Under the pieces are notes generated by a model that saw only the letters and a program-made list of their open reading frames with translations, was not told where the DNA came from and did no database searches. A stretch of 64,000 bases of DNA from positions 1 to 64,000 of the forward strand of contig CAMLMV010000034.1 of assembly GCA_946481275.1 (NCBI GenBank), in the 5' to 3' direction. Positions 16,257-25,084 of the stretch are shown here, in pieces. This stretch comes from an uncultured Massilia sp. (GTDB lineage: Bacteria; Pseudomonadota; Gammaproteobacteria; Burkholderiales; Burkholderiaceae). The stretch's first letter is position 1; every line of letters begins with the position of its first letter. The position numbers and the translations under genes were made by a program.

Positions 16257-17024
16257 ATGAAAAAAGCGTTGTGGTTGTCCACCCTGATGATCGCTGCCGC
16301 CGCCCATGCGCAGGACAGCACCTTCACCCTCGGCGCCGGCATCGGCGCCGGCACCCGCTATTCCGGTTCGGACGAATATCTCGTCTCGCCCGTCATCGTG
16401 GCCGACTACCAGGCCGCCAACGGTTTTTACGCGAGCACCCTGCGCGGCATCGGGTTCGCGGCCGGCAGCGGGCAGCTCGGCGCCAGCATCGGCCTCGGGT
16501 ACCGCGGCGAGCGGACGGAAAAGGACACCAACGGTTTCGTCGGCCGCACCGGCAGCAAGGCGCTCAAGGGCATGGGCGACATCAAGGGCAGCGCCACCCT
16601 CAACGTCGGCGCCGAGGCGCAGTTGACGGACGTCTTCAGCGTGGCCGCGCATGCCGAGATCCCGATCTCGCGCCGCGAGAACGGCAAGCAGTTCGCACTG
16701 GGAGTCAATGCGAAGCTGCTGGACAGCCAGGCCGACAAGGTCGCCGTCGGCGTCGCGCTGCAGTTCGGCGAAGCGAAATACCTGCAGACGTATTACGGCG
16801 TCGACGCGCGCCAGGCCGCCCGCTCCGGCTATCGCGCATTCAAGCCGGAAGGCGGGATGGTCGGGACGGATGTGAGCTTGAGCTGGGAGCATCGCATCGA
16901 CGCGCATTGGGCGGTGACGTCGCTGCTGGGCGCGCAGCGGCTCACCGGCGACGCCGCGAAAAGCCCGCTCGTGCGCAGGAAGACGGCGCCGACGGCCGCC
17001 GTGTACGCGGCCTACACGTTCTGA
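16257..17024 (+). CDS. MipA/OmpV-family outer-membrane protein
   Basis: 255 residues with a cleavable signal peptide (about 1-18, AAAAHA) and an all-beta body of alternating strands ending in an aromatic C-terminal residue (AAYTF), as usual for outer-membrane barrels. It belongs to the MipA/OmpV family, related to MltA-interacting protein; many relatives are induced by QseB-type regulators under metal or antibiotic stress. ATG 16257 has aaagga 6 bases upstream. It is divergent from the two-component genes, which supports being their target. Confidence 0.88.
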   Translation: MKKALWLSTLMIAAAAHAQDSTFTLGAGIGAGTRYSGSDEYLVSPVIVADYQAANGFYASTLRGIGFAAGSGQLGASIGLGYRGERTEKDTNGFVGRTGSKALKGMGDIKGSATLNVGAEAQLTDVFSVAAHAEIPISRRENGKQFALGVNAKLLDSQADKVAVGVALQFGEAKYLQTYYGVDARQAARSGYRAFKPEGGMVGTDVSLSWEHRIDAHWAVTSLLGAQRLTGDAAKSPLVRRKTAPTAAVYAAYTF

Positions 17025-17036
17025 GTCGGGCGACGA

Positions 17037-17642
17037 TCAGGCGACCGACAGCGCGACCATCCCGAACTCGCCCAGCCGCACCGGCACGGCCCCGCGCGCA
17101 ACCATGCGGTCGAGCGCGCGGCGGCCGTCGCCCGGATTTACGTCGACGGCGCGCATCGCTTCCGGCACGATGAGTGTGTCGAATCCCTCTTCCAGCGCAT
17201 CCGTGACGGTGTTCAGCACGCAGTAATCGGTGGCGAGACCCACCACCGTCACGCGCTCCACGTCCCGCGCGCGCAGCTGCGCCGCGAAGTCCGTGCCGCC
17301 GAACGCGGAATAGGCGTCGACCGCCGCCGTGTCGGCCTTCGAGATGACGATGGCGTCGTCGGGCAGCGCCAGCTCGGCCGCGAATGCGGCGCCCGCCGTG
17401 TCGGCCACGCAGTGCGGCGGCCACGGCCCGCCCTGCGCCGCGAACGAGCAGTGGTCCTGCGGGTGCCAGTCGCGCGACGCGAAGATGGGCAGGCCCTGTG
17501 CCTGGTACAGCTCGATCAGGTGGTTGATCGGTGCGACCACTTCATGGCCGCCCGCCACGCCGAGCGCCCCGCCGGGCAGGAAGTCGACCTGCATGTCGAT
17601 GATCAGCAGGGCATCCTGCTGGTCGAGGTGGATGGCACTCAT
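17037..17642 (-). CDS. pncA: Nicotinamidase
   Basis: 201-residue isochorismatase-fold hydrolase converting nicotinamide to nicotinate in NAD salvage. The catalytic triad is present: Asp16 (IIDMQVDF), Lys102 (ISKAD) and Cys141 (GLATDYCV). Metal ligands Asp58, His60 (SRDWHP) and His77 (WPPHCV) are in the expected places, and the cis-peptide is in the GLATDYC loop. The next enzyme in the pathway, nicotinate phosphoribosyltransferase, is in the same window (46567-47754) but not linked. It ends convergently 12 bases from mipA. Confidence 0.94.
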   Translation of the reverse strand: MSAIHLDQQDALLIIDMQVDFLPGGALGVAGGHEVVAPINHLIELYQAQGLPIFASRDWHPQDHCSFAAQGGPWPPHCVADTAGAAFAAELALPDDAIVISKADTAAVDAYSAFGGTDFAAQLRARDVERVTVVGLATDYCVLNTVTDALEEGFDTLIVPEAMRAVDVNPGDGRRALDRMVARGAVPVRLGEFGMVALSVA

Positions 17643-17694
17643 TGAACTCTCCTGGAAGCGGTCGCCGACCGCGATGCCCCATTGTCGCGCAAAC

Positions 17695-18054
17695 TCAATG
17701 GCGCGTCTCGCGGGCGGCGATGGCGGCCGCGTGGGCCGGATCCGGATCGTGCCCGCCGTGCCGGTCGAGGATCGCGGCGGCCCGCTCGGCCAGCCCGGCG
17801 TCCGCGGCGTTCACGGTGACCTGGCAGTCGCGCACGTCGTCCTGCGCCACCGGCGCGTACGTGTGCGAATACGCCGTCTTGCCCGTCACCGCGGGCGAAT
17901 CGCCGACGGTGAAATTGCCCTGCACGGGGCCGGTCTCGTCGATGCGGACGTCGATCGCGACGTCGTCGGCCGCGATGCCCGCGGCCAGCAGTTCGGCACG
18001 CGCCTGTTCTGCGGCCGTCACGTGCTTGAAGGTGCGTACGATGGGTTGCTGCAT
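17695..18054 (-). CDS. Small uncharacterised acidic protein, general-stress-protein-like
   Basis: 119 residues with no signal peptide. The N-terminal part (IVRTFKHVTAAEQARAELLAAGI) has the pattern of general stress proteins of the YflT/DUF1269-like type, a beta-alpha unit for flipping or recognising small partners; the rest is acidic and Ala/Asp-rich with a His-containing tail. The start at 18054 has gggagga 5 bases upstream, better than the upstream ATG 18069. No function can be assigned; I would expect a cytoplasmic stress role at most. Confidence 0.6.
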   Translation of the reverse strand: MQQPIVRTFKHVTAAEQARAELLAAGIAADDVAIDVRIDETGPVQGNFTVGDSPAVTGKTAYSHTYAPVAQDDVRDCQVTVNAADAGLAERAAAILDRHGGHDPDPAHAAAIAARETRH

Positions 18055-18248
18055 GGTGTCCTCCCGCATGGTTCACTTGCAAACACCGTACCAGAATCCC
18101 GCGCCGCGCGGCGCCCGTCCTCAGCGCATTTCCGGCGCGACATTTTCCTCTCGTGCGGCATCGTTCTCCCGATTTAGTACAATCAGGCAACACCCAGCCG
18201 TTGCACCGTGCGTTGTAACTTTTCAATAACACCATCCCAAGAGAAAAA

Positions 18249-19418
18249 ATGAAAATTTCTGCCCGGATCGCTTCTTCCCGTCCCCTCGCCACCACCGCCA
18301 TGCACGGACGCGTGGAAACGCTGCGCAGCGAGGGCGAGTCCGTCATCGATTTTTCGATCGCCATTTCGCACTTCCCCGCGCCCCGGCCCGTGCTGGACGC
18401 GGTGGCGGCGGCCATCGAGCGCGAGCGGATCATGCCCTACACGAGCGTGGTCGGCGCCCTGGACGTGCGGACGCGGCTGGCGGCCAAGCTGAAGAAGGAA
18501 AACGGCATCGACGCGAGCACCGACGAGATCATCGTCACCAACGGCGCCAAGCAGGGCTTGTACGAAGCACTCTATGCCTTGAGCGACCCGTACGACACCG
18601 TCCTCATCTTCAAGCCGCACTGGCCGGCATATGTTGCTACGTCACAACTATTGGGACTGCGCCCGATCCTGGTCGATCTCCCTGAGGAAATCACGCCGGA
18701 ACTGCTGGACGGCCTCGGCAAACCGGACATCGTCATCATCAATAACCCGCACAATCCCACCGGCAAGGTGTACACTCGCCGGGAACTGGAACACCTTCGT
18801 GCATGGGTGGAGCGCATCGGGGCCCGGGTGATCGTCGACGAAAGCTACGAACACCTGATCTTCGATGGCGGACACACCAGCCTGGCGGCTTTGTGCGACT
18901 GGCGGGACATCGGCGTCGTGACGCTGTTTTCGGCCTCGCAGAGCTACGCCATGATGGGCTGGCGGGTCGGCTTCGCGCTGGCGCCCGCCGAAGTGGTCAA
19001 CGCGATGCAGACGCTGCAAGGCCCCATCACGGCAGCCGCGCCGCATTTGTCGCAGGTGGCCGCCGACGTCGCTTTCGCGACCGGTGCGCCCCGCGCGATG
19101 ATGGCGGACTACCGTGAACGGCGCGACCTGGCGGTGCGGCTGTTTGCCGAGGTCCCCTGGATCGTCATGCACGCGCCGGCCTCCGGTCCGTACCTGTGGG
19201 GAGACGTGCGCAGCCTGACGCTGGACACGGTCGGCTTTGCCGAAGCGCTGCTCGAGGAAAAGAGAGTAGCGGTCATGCCGGGCGACGCCCTGGGTGTGCC
19301 CGGTTACATCCGACTCGGCTATATTTCGGACGACGTGGCGACCTTGCGCGAAGGCATCCGCAGGATCATCGAATTTGGTAATGCGTTTGCTGCCCACAAG
19401 GCGGCAGATAGAAAATAG
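18249..19418 (+). CDS. Fold type I aminotransferase-like protein lacking the PLP lysine
   Basis: 389 residues aligning along the whole length with class I/II aminotransferases. Conserved are NNPHNPTG (165-172), Asp197 and Tyr200 (VIVDESY) that hold the PLP ring, the motif around YAMMGWRVG (233-241), and the carboxylate-binding Arg355 (GYIRLGY). The residue that should be the Schiff-base lysine in S-K-x-Y-A-M is Gln231 (codon cag, 18939-18941). It therefore cannot form the normal internal aldimine. It may be inactive, regulatory, or do lysine-independent chemistry. Followed 4 bases later by a hybrid kinase, so probably co-transcribed. Confidence 0.8.
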   Translation: MKISARIASSRPLATTAMHGRVETLRSEGESVIDFSIAISHFPAPRPVLDAVAAAIERERIMPYTSVVGALDVRTRLAAKLKKENGIDASTDEIIVTNGAKQGLYEALYALSDPYDTVLIFKPHWPAYVATSQLLGLRPILVDLPEEITPELLDGLGKPDIVIINNPHNPTGKVYTRRELEHLRAWVERIGARVIVDESYEHLIFDGGHTSLAALCDWRDIGVVTLFSASQSYAMMGWRVGFALAPAEVVNAMQTLQGPITAAAPHLSQVAADVAFATGAPRAMMADYRERRDLAVRLFAEVPWIVMHAPASGPYLWGDVRSLTLDTVGFAEALLEEKRVAVMPGDALGVPGYIRLGYISDDVATLREGIRRIIEFGNAFAAHKAADRK

Positions 19419-19422
19419 ACAA

Positions 19423-21663
19423 ATGACTTCTGGCTTGAGCCGCTTCCGGCTGAACAGCCTGCGCAGCCGGCTCATGTTGCTGGTGGCGCTGGCGATCACG
19501 CCGCTGGCGGTGATGACGATCCTGTCCGGGATCCGCGAACGCGAACATGCCATCAAGGCATCGGAAGAAAACCTGCGCCGCCTGACGGGCATGGCGGCCG
19601 CGAACGAAGCCCAGTCGATCGAGGGTGCGCGCCAGATCCTCGTCGACCTGGCCAGCGTTCCGGACCTGATGGGCGACACGGCGAAATGCACGTCGCTGCT
19701 GTCCGACGTCCTCGACCGCAACGAGGGCTTCGTCAACTTCGGCCTCATCCAGCTCAACGGCGACGTCACGTGCAGCGCCGTGCCCCTGCTCCACCCCGTC
19801 AACCTGGGCGACCGCACCCACTTCCGCCGCGCCATCTCGGAACGCAGGTTCATCGCCGGCGACTACGTGTTCGGCCGCGTCATCAAGAAGCACACGATCA
19901 ACCTCACCTATCCCGTCATCGACCGCGGCGGAAAAGTCCTCGCCGTCGTGTTCGCGGCGATGGACCTGGAGGGGCTCGACACCTTCATCAACGACATCAA
20001 CCTGCCGCCCGGCTCCGTGCTGGCGACGGCGGATGCGCGCGGCACCGTCATCTCGCGCCGCCCCGATCCGGAACGCTTCTTCGGCACCAGGCTGTCGGCG
20101 GCGATGCAGGAAGCGATGAACACGGCCGGCCAGCGCGCCGTGACGGTGCGCGGCGAGGACGGCGTCGAACGCCTGCACACGTTCGCGCGCGTGGGCGCGC
20201 CCGCGCTGACCGACTACACGGTCACCATCGGCATCCCCACCGAAACCATCCTGTCGGCCGCGCGCCACGACCAGATCATGTCCCTGCTGGGCCTCGCGGC
20301 GACGACCCTGCTGGCCATGCTGGCCGCGTGGCTCGTGGGCGACGTGTTGATCGTCCAGCGCGTGCGCAAGCTGATGGGCACCGCCGAGCGCATCGCCGCC
20401 GGCGACCTCGAAGCCCGCTCCGGCATCGCCTACGGCCACGAGGAGATCGGCAACCTGGCCCAGGCGCTGGACCGCATGGCGGCCGCGCTGCAGAAAAAAG
20501 AGACGGCCCGCTCGCTGGCCGAGCGCGAGCTGCGCGCCGCCGACCAGCGCAAGGACGAATTCCTCGCGATGCTCGCGCACGAGCTGCGCAACCCGCTGGC
20601 CCCGATCAGCACGGGCGCGCACCTGCTCAAGCTGCTGCACTCCGATAACGCCCAGATCACCCAGACCTGTTCCATCATCGTGCGCCAAGTCGACCACATG
20701 ACGAGCCTCGTCGACGACCTGCTCGACGTGTCGCGCGTGACGCGCGGCCTCGTGTCGCTGTCGACGCAGGTGCTGGACTTCAAGCGCGTCGTCGACGACG
20801 CGGCCGAGCAGATCCGCCCGCTGATCGCGGCGCGGCGCCACCGCGTCGTGATCGAGCTGCCGCCCGCGCCGGCCTACGTCAAGGGCGACCACAAGCGCCT
20901 CGTGCAGGTGTGCGCGAACCTGCTCAACAACGCGACCAAGTACACGCCGGAAGGCGGCACCCTCCACCTGCGCGTGGACGCGGACGGCAACGACTACGTG
21001 CTGACCGTGGCCGACGACGGCATCGGCATGGAACCCGCCCTCGTCGAGCGCGTGTTCGACCTGTTCACCCAGGCCGAGCGCACGCCGGACCGCTCGCAGG
21101 GCGGCCTCGGTCTCGGCCTGGCGCTCGTGAAGAGCCTCGTCGAGCTGCACGGCGGCGAAGTCAGGGCCCACAGCCCGGGCCTCGGCAAGGGCTCGACGTT
21201 CACCGTGCGCCTGCCCCGCTACTCGCAGGACGTCGTGCTGGCACCGGCGCCCATCGTCGGCGAGGAGCACCACGACGGCGGCGTCCCGCTGCGCATCCTG
21301 CTCGTCGACGACAACGTCGACGCCGTCCACACGCTGCAGCTGTTCCTGCGCTCGGGCGGGCACCGGGTCGAAGTAGCGTATTCCGCCACGGACGCGCTGG
21401 AACTGGCGAAATCGTTCGTGCCGGAAGTCTGCCTGCTCGACATCGGCCTGCCCGACTTCGACGGCAACGAACTGGCGCGGCGCCTGCGCATGCTGCCGCA
21501 GGCGGCCGGCGCCACGCTGATCGCGATGACGGGTTATGGCCGCCAGCAGGACCGCGAGGCGTCGATGGCGGCCGGATTCGACCATTACCTCGTCAAGCCG
21601 GTGAACACCACGCAGCTGGCGGACATCCTGGCCGCCGCGGCGGAAGCCAACATCCGGCGCTGA
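19423..21663 (+). CDS. Hybrid sensor histidine kinase with Cache domain and C-terminal receiver
   Basis: 746 residues. TM1 (about 20-40), dCache-type periplasmic sensor (about 45-285), TM2 (about 288-312), HAMP (about 312-365), HisKA with His386 (MLAHELRNPLAP), HATPase (N box NLLNNATKYTPEGG, G boxes DDGIGM and GGLGLGLAL), then a receiver (about 620-740) with Asp673 (LLDIGLPDFDG) and a YLVKP lysine. The start at 19423 is 4 bases after the aminotransferase-like gene, whose protein might supply or respond to its signal. The output partner is not identified. Confidence 0.9.
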   Translation: MTSGLSRFRLNSLRSRLMLLVALAITPLAVMTILSGIREREHAIKASEENLRRLTGMAAANEAQSIEGARQILVDLASVPDLMGDTAKCTSLLSDVLDRNEGFVNFGLIQLNGDVTCSAVPLLHPVNLGDRTHFRRAISERRFIAGDYVFGRVIKKHTINLTYPVIDRGGKVLAVVFAAMDLEGLDTFINDINLPPGSVLATADARGTVISRRPDPERFFGTRLSAAMQEAMNTAGQRAVTVRGEDGVERLHTFARVGAPALTDYTVTIGIPTETILSAARHDQIMSLLGLAATTLLAMLAAWLVGDVLIVQRVRKLMGTAERIAAGDLEARSGIAYGHEEIGNLAQALDRMAAALQKKETARSLAERELRAADQRKDEFLAMLAHELRNPLAPISTGAHLLKLLHSDNAQITQTCSIIVRQVDHMTSLVDDLLDVSRVTRGLVSLSTQVLDFKRVVDDAAEQIRPLIAARRHRVVIELPPAPAYVKGDHKRLVQVCANLLNNATKYTPEGGTLHLRVDADGNDYVLTVADDGIGMEPALVERVFDLFTQAERTPDRSQGGLGLGLALVKSLVELHGGEVRAHSPGLGKGSTFTVRLPRYSQDVVLAPAPIVGEEHHDGGVPLRILLVDDNVDAVHTLQLFLRSGGHRVEVAYSATDALELAKSFVPEVCLLDIGLPDFDGNELARRLRMLPQAAGATLIAMTGYGRQQDREASMAAGFDHYLVKPVNTTQLADILAAAAEANIRR

Positions 21664-21682
21664 CGCATCTACGTATCGCGTT

Positions 21683-21702
21683 GATGGACCGGGCAGTCCA
21701 TC
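21683..21702 (+). terminator. Short hairpin after the hybrid kinase gene
   Basis: Perfect 7-bp stem gatggac/gtccatc (21683-21689 with 21696-21702) with a 6-base loop, 20 bases past the kinase stop and followed by only two T residues. A weak terminator candidate separating the kinase operon from the lower-GC hcp islet. Confidence 0.35.
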
Positions 21703-21823
21703 TTCCGATGCTGCAAAACCTTCGGCGCCTAGTTTTCTCTCAACGCCTGCGGATACTGATCTCGCATAAATGTCCTCGTGCCTTCCGGTCGAAAATCACG
21801 GATGGGCAACCGAGGAGAGGAAC

Positions 21824-22315
21824 ATGGCAGCTGATGTCTATTTGCAAATTGATGGCGTCAACGGGGAATCGAACGACGACAGGCACAAGGGATGGATCGA
21901 GATCGTGGCCGTTGACTGGGGCGTCACCCAGCCGACTGCCGGCACCGTATCGACCGCTGGTGGCCACACAGTCGGGCGCGCTGTCTTCGATGCCATCCGG
22001 ATTACGAAGGCGGTTGACCTTGCTTCTCCAAAGCTGATGGAACTGGCGGCGCAGGGCAAAACAATCCCGAAAGCCAGGCTCGAATTCTTCCGTGCGGACG
22101 GCTCCGGGGCGCTCAAGTATTACGAGGTCATGCTGGAAAACGTGCTGGTGTCCAGCAGTAAGAAATCCTGGGGCGGATCCGGCTTGGTGCTCGACCAGTT
22201 CACGCTGCACTACGCCAAGATTACCGAGAAATACACGCAGCAGAAAATAGGCGGCGGAGCCGGCGGCAACACGTCCGGCGGATGGGATCTGGCAACGAAC
22301 AAGACCGCGGCCTGA
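21824..22315 (+). CDS. hcp: Hcp-family type VI secretion tube protein
   Basis: 163 residues of the Hcp1 family (ring-forming tube protein, also a carrier for small effectors). Seen are the opening VYLQIDGVNGES, the central WGVTQPTAGTVSTAGGHTVGRAVF and the KYYEVMLENVLVSS strand typical of Hcp. gaggagagg lies directly upstream of ATG 21824. No other T6SS structural gene (TssB/C, VgrG, TssM) is in the window, so it is an orphan hcp. It heads a three-gene cassette with a peptidoglycan amidase and an exported protein. The base composition is visibly lower in GC than the flanks. Confidence 0.9.
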   Translation: MAADVYLQIDGVNGESNDDRHKGWIEIVAVDWGVTQPTAGTVSTAGGHTVGRAVFDAIRITKAVDLASPKLMELAAQGKTIPKARLEFFRADGSGALKYYEVMLENVLVSSSKKSWGGSGLVLDQFTLHYAKITEKYTQQKIGGGAGGNTSGGWDLATNKTAA

Positions 22316-22332
22316 CAGGGTAAGGAGACCTC

Positions 22333-22938
22333 ATGTTCCATCTGGACACGGACGGCTACGTCCTCAATGCACGTGTACAGCGGGCACCGCGTCCACTGAT
22401 CGAGCGCGGCGTTTTACAGCGGATCAATGGGATCATTGTTCACCAGACCGGCGGCGGGTCCGGCGCCTCGAGCTTGAATAGCTACACGATGCAAAACGCA
22501 AACGGCGCCCATTTTTTGATCGACAAGGATGGAACGATCTATCAGACCGCGTCGTTATTCCGGCAGACCTGGCATGTGGGTAGACTTCGCGCGCGATGTC
22601 TCGCCGAGCATCGTTGTAGCCCGACCGAGCTCAATACACTGAAACACTTCAGCCCAAAGACCGAACACCGGATGGAAATGGCGAAACCCGTGCCTCAGCG
22701 TTATCCCTCGAACGAGGACAGCATCGGGATCGAGATTGTTGGTGCCGTGGCAGCCGGCAAAGGTCAGAACGCGGCAGAGCAGGGAGTCTACGAAACGGTG
22801 AATGAACAGCAAAACGCGTCACTTCAGTGGCTGATTGCCGAACTCACCTCGACTTTCGGCGTGCCGATGAGTGAAATCTTCCGGCACCCGGTCGTCTCCC
22901 GCAAGAACCCGACCGAAGCCGGAAGCGCATTATGGTAG
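22333..22938 (+). CDS. N-acetylmuramoyl-L-alanine amidase (Amidase_2/PGRP-like), probable T6SS effector
   Basis: 201 residues without a signal peptide, as expected for cargo delivered by Hcp rather than exported by Sec. The Amidase_2/PGRP pattern is visible: GIIVHQTGG with His37 as the first zinc ligand, GAHFLIDKDGTIYQ, SIGIEIVGA, and a C-terminal RHPVVSRKNP with His185 and Lys191 spaced as in T7 lysozyme. The expected third ligand (Asp or Cys) is not obvious; Glu195 is the nearest candidate. The protein ends abruptly after the typical final Trp. taaggag precedes ATG 22333. It overlaps the next gene by 7 bases. Confidence 0.8.
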   Translation: MFHLDTDGYVLNARVQRAPRPLIERGVLQRINGIIVHQTGGGSGASSLNSYTMQNANGAHFLIDKDGTIYQTASLFRQTWHVGRLRARCLAEHRCSPTELNTLKHFSPKTEHRMEMAKPVPQRYPSNEDSIGIEIVGAVAAGKGQNAAEQGVYETVNEQQNASLQWLIAELTSTFGVPMSEIFRHPVVSRKNPTEAGSALW

Positions 22939-23363
22939 TCGCCGCACTCCTCTTTGCCATGACGGCAAGCGCGCCGGTAGCGATGGACGATGGCTCTGGT
23001 ACTGAACCGGAGATGCGCAAGACACATCTTCCGGCGATCAGCACAATCACTCGTCAGAACAACGGCGCCGCGTCTCCAGCTTCAGGTGAACCTGTGGCGC
23101 AATGCGCTGGTTTCAAGCTCAGCGAACAGGAAATCCGCGAGTACATCGGCAAAGCCGCCGAAGTCACCGAACACGACTACTTTCATATGCTCGACTGGTC
23201 CCCCTGCCATGCGAGCGGAGAGGTCACCTTCAAAAATGGCGTCACGGGCATCTGGGCGATCCAGCAGTACCGCGCCGGCTCGCTTAAGCTGAGCGACGGC
23301 CAAACCTTATATCTGTACTGCCCGCGATGCCAGGCCAAGGCGTTCCCGCGTCCGGATGAATAG
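22932..23363 (+). CDS. Exported small cysteine-containing protein, candidate immunity to the amidase
   Basis: 143 residues. A signal peptide (about 1-17, MVVAALLFAMTASAPVA) would place the mature protein in the periplasm, where an amidase delivered by neighbours would act. The mature part has four cysteines (VAQCAGF, WSPCHA and CPRC), suggesting disulfides or a metal site, and a compact beta-rich ending (GIWAIQQYRAGSLKLSDGQTLYLYCPRC). I know no family for it. Position directly after an effector, 7-bp overlap and periplasmic targeting are the classic layout of a T6SS immunity gene; this is inference. Confidence 0.65.
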   Translation: MVVAALLFAMTASAPVAMDDGSGTEPEMRKTHLPAISTITRQNNGAASPASGEPVAQCAGFKLSEQEIREYIGKAAEVTEHDYFHMLDWSPCHASGEVTFKNGVTGIWAIQQYRAGSLKLSDGQTLYLYCPRCQAKAFPRPDE

Positions 23364-23458
23364 TCAGGCGACGGCCGGCTGGTTGAACGTGCAGGCACGC
23401 GCAACCGTACCGTGCTCGTCCGCCCCATCCCTTATCATCGACCGTGAAAGGAGATGAT

Positions 23459-25075
23459 ATGGAGACCGTCGAAGTCATCCTGGCGATGCTGCTCGCCGTG
23501 ATCGCCAGCGGCTACGTGGCACGGGTGCTGCCCATCGCCCTGCCCCTGCCGCTGATCCAGATCGCGGCGGGCGCCGTCATCTCGGGCGTCTTCCGCCACG
23601 GCATCGCACTGGACCCGGACATCTTTTTCCTGCTGTTCCTGCCCCCGCTGCTGTTCGTGGACGGCTGGCGCATCCCCAAGATCGGCCTGTTCCGCGACAA
23701 GGCGACGATCCTCGAACTCGCGCTGGGACTCGTCCTGTTCACCGTCGTCGGCGCGGGCTGGCTGCTGCACTGGATGATCCCCGCGATGCCGCTGGCGGTC
23801 GCCTTCGCGCTGGCCGCCATCGTGGCGCCGACGGACCCGGTCGCCGTGTCGTCGATCACCGCGCGCGTGCCGATGCCCCCGCGCCTCATGCACATCGTCG
23901 AAGGCGAGAGCCTGCTCAACGATGCGAGTGGCCTCGTGTGCTTCCGCTTCGCCGTCGCCGCGGCCGTGACCGGGCATTTCTCGCTGGCGCAGGCAAGCCT
24001 GACGTTCTTATGGGTCGCGCTGGCGGGCATCGCGGCCGGCGTCGCGATCACGTTCGCCATCACCCGCGCGCACGGCATCCTGCAACGGCGTTTCGGCGAA
24101 GAGGATGGCGTGCCGGTGCTGATCAACCTCCTGACCCCGTTCGGCGCCTACCTCGTGGCCGAGCGCCTGGACGCGTCGGGCATCCTGGCGGCGGTGGCGG
24201 CCGGCATCACGATGAGCTACCTGGAATTGTCGGGCGGCGCGACGCCGGGCACGCGCATTCGCCGCAACGTCATCTGGGACGCGCTGCAATTCACCCTGAA
24301 CGGCACGATGTTCGTGCTGCTGGGCGAACAGCTGCCGGACATCGTCCGCCGGGCCCTGCACCCGGACGGCGGCACGCCGTTCGACCCGTGGTGGCTCGCC
24401 AGCCGCGCCCTCGCGTTCAGCCTGGCCCTCGTGCTGCTGCGTTTCGTGTGGGTGTGGATCTCGCTGCAGCTGACGATCCTGAACCGCAAGCGCCTCGGGC
24501 GCCAGGTCTTCAAGCCCAGGCTGCGCGTGATGCTGGCCACGTCGGTGGCGGGCGTGCGCGGCGCGCTGACGATGGCCGGCGTGATGACCCTGCCGCTCGC
24601 GCTGCCGAACGGCGCGCCGTTCCCCGCGCGCCACCTCGCGATCTTCCTGGCCAGCAGCGTGATCGTCGTGTCGCTGCTGCTCGCCAGCGCCGCGCTGCCC
24701 GCCCTGCTGCGCGGCCTGGAAATGCCGCCCGAGCCGGACGCGAAGTGCAACGAGGACGATGCGCGCCACGCGGCGACGCTGGCCGCCATCGCCGCGCTGG
24801 AACGGGCGCGGAAGGCGGACGGCCAGGACGACGACAGGGCCGTGGCCCACGTGCTGCGGCTGTACCGGCACCGCCTGGATGCGACCGACGCGGCGGGCGG
24901 CAACGGCGACGCGCAGGCGCTCAAGGACAAGGAGCGCGGCTACCGGCTGCTCGCGCTGAACGCGGAGCGGGACACGGTGCTGCGTCTCGCGCGGCGCATG
25001 GACATCTCGGACGAGACGGCGCGCCGGCTGCTGCGCCAGATCGACCTGCTGGAAGCCAGGTATCAACTCGACTGA
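23459..25075 (+). CDS. CPA1-family Na+/H+ antiporter
   Basis: 538 residues: about 12 membrane helices (1-415) and a hydrophilic C-terminal regulatory tail (about 420-538) rich in charged helices. CPA1 hallmarks are LLFLPPLLFVDGWR near 60-73, APTDPVAVSSI near 123-133 with the paired acidic transport site, and EGESLLNDASGLV near 151-163 containing the Asp/Asn pair. It exchanges cytoplasmic Na+ or K+ for protons. ATG 23459 follows aaaggag by 5 bases. Transcribed alone. Confidence 0.9.
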   Translation: METVEVILAMLLAVIASGYVARVLPIALPLPLIQIAAGAVISGVFRHGIALDPDIFFLLFLPPLLFVDGWRIPKIGLFRDKATILELALGLVLFTVVGAGWLLHWMIPAMPLAVAFALAAIVAPTDPVAVSSITARVPMPPRLMHIVEGESLLNDASGLVCFRFAVAAAVTGHFSLAQASLTFLWVALAGIAAGVAITFAITRAHGILQRRFGEEDGVPVLINLLTPFGAYLVAERLDASGILAAVAAGITMSYLELSGGATPGTRIRRNVIWDALQFTLNGTMFVLLGEQLPDIVRRALHPDGGTPFDPWWLASRALAFSLALVLLRFVWVWISLQLTILNRKRLGRQVFKPRLRVMLATSVAGVRGALTMAGVMTLPLALPNGAPFPARHLAIFLASSVIVVSLLLASAALPALLRGLEMPPEPDAKCNEDDARHAATLAAIAALERARKADGQDDDRAVAHVLRLYRHRLDATDAAGGNGDAQALKDKERGYRLLALNAERDTVLRLARRMDISDETARRLLRQIDLLEARYQLD

Positions 25076-25084
25076 GCAGCAGGA

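Noticed and set aside
21824..22315. A complete type VI secretion locus around hcp
   Set aside because: None of the sheath, baseplate or membrane-complex genes occurs within the window; only the hcp cassette is supported.
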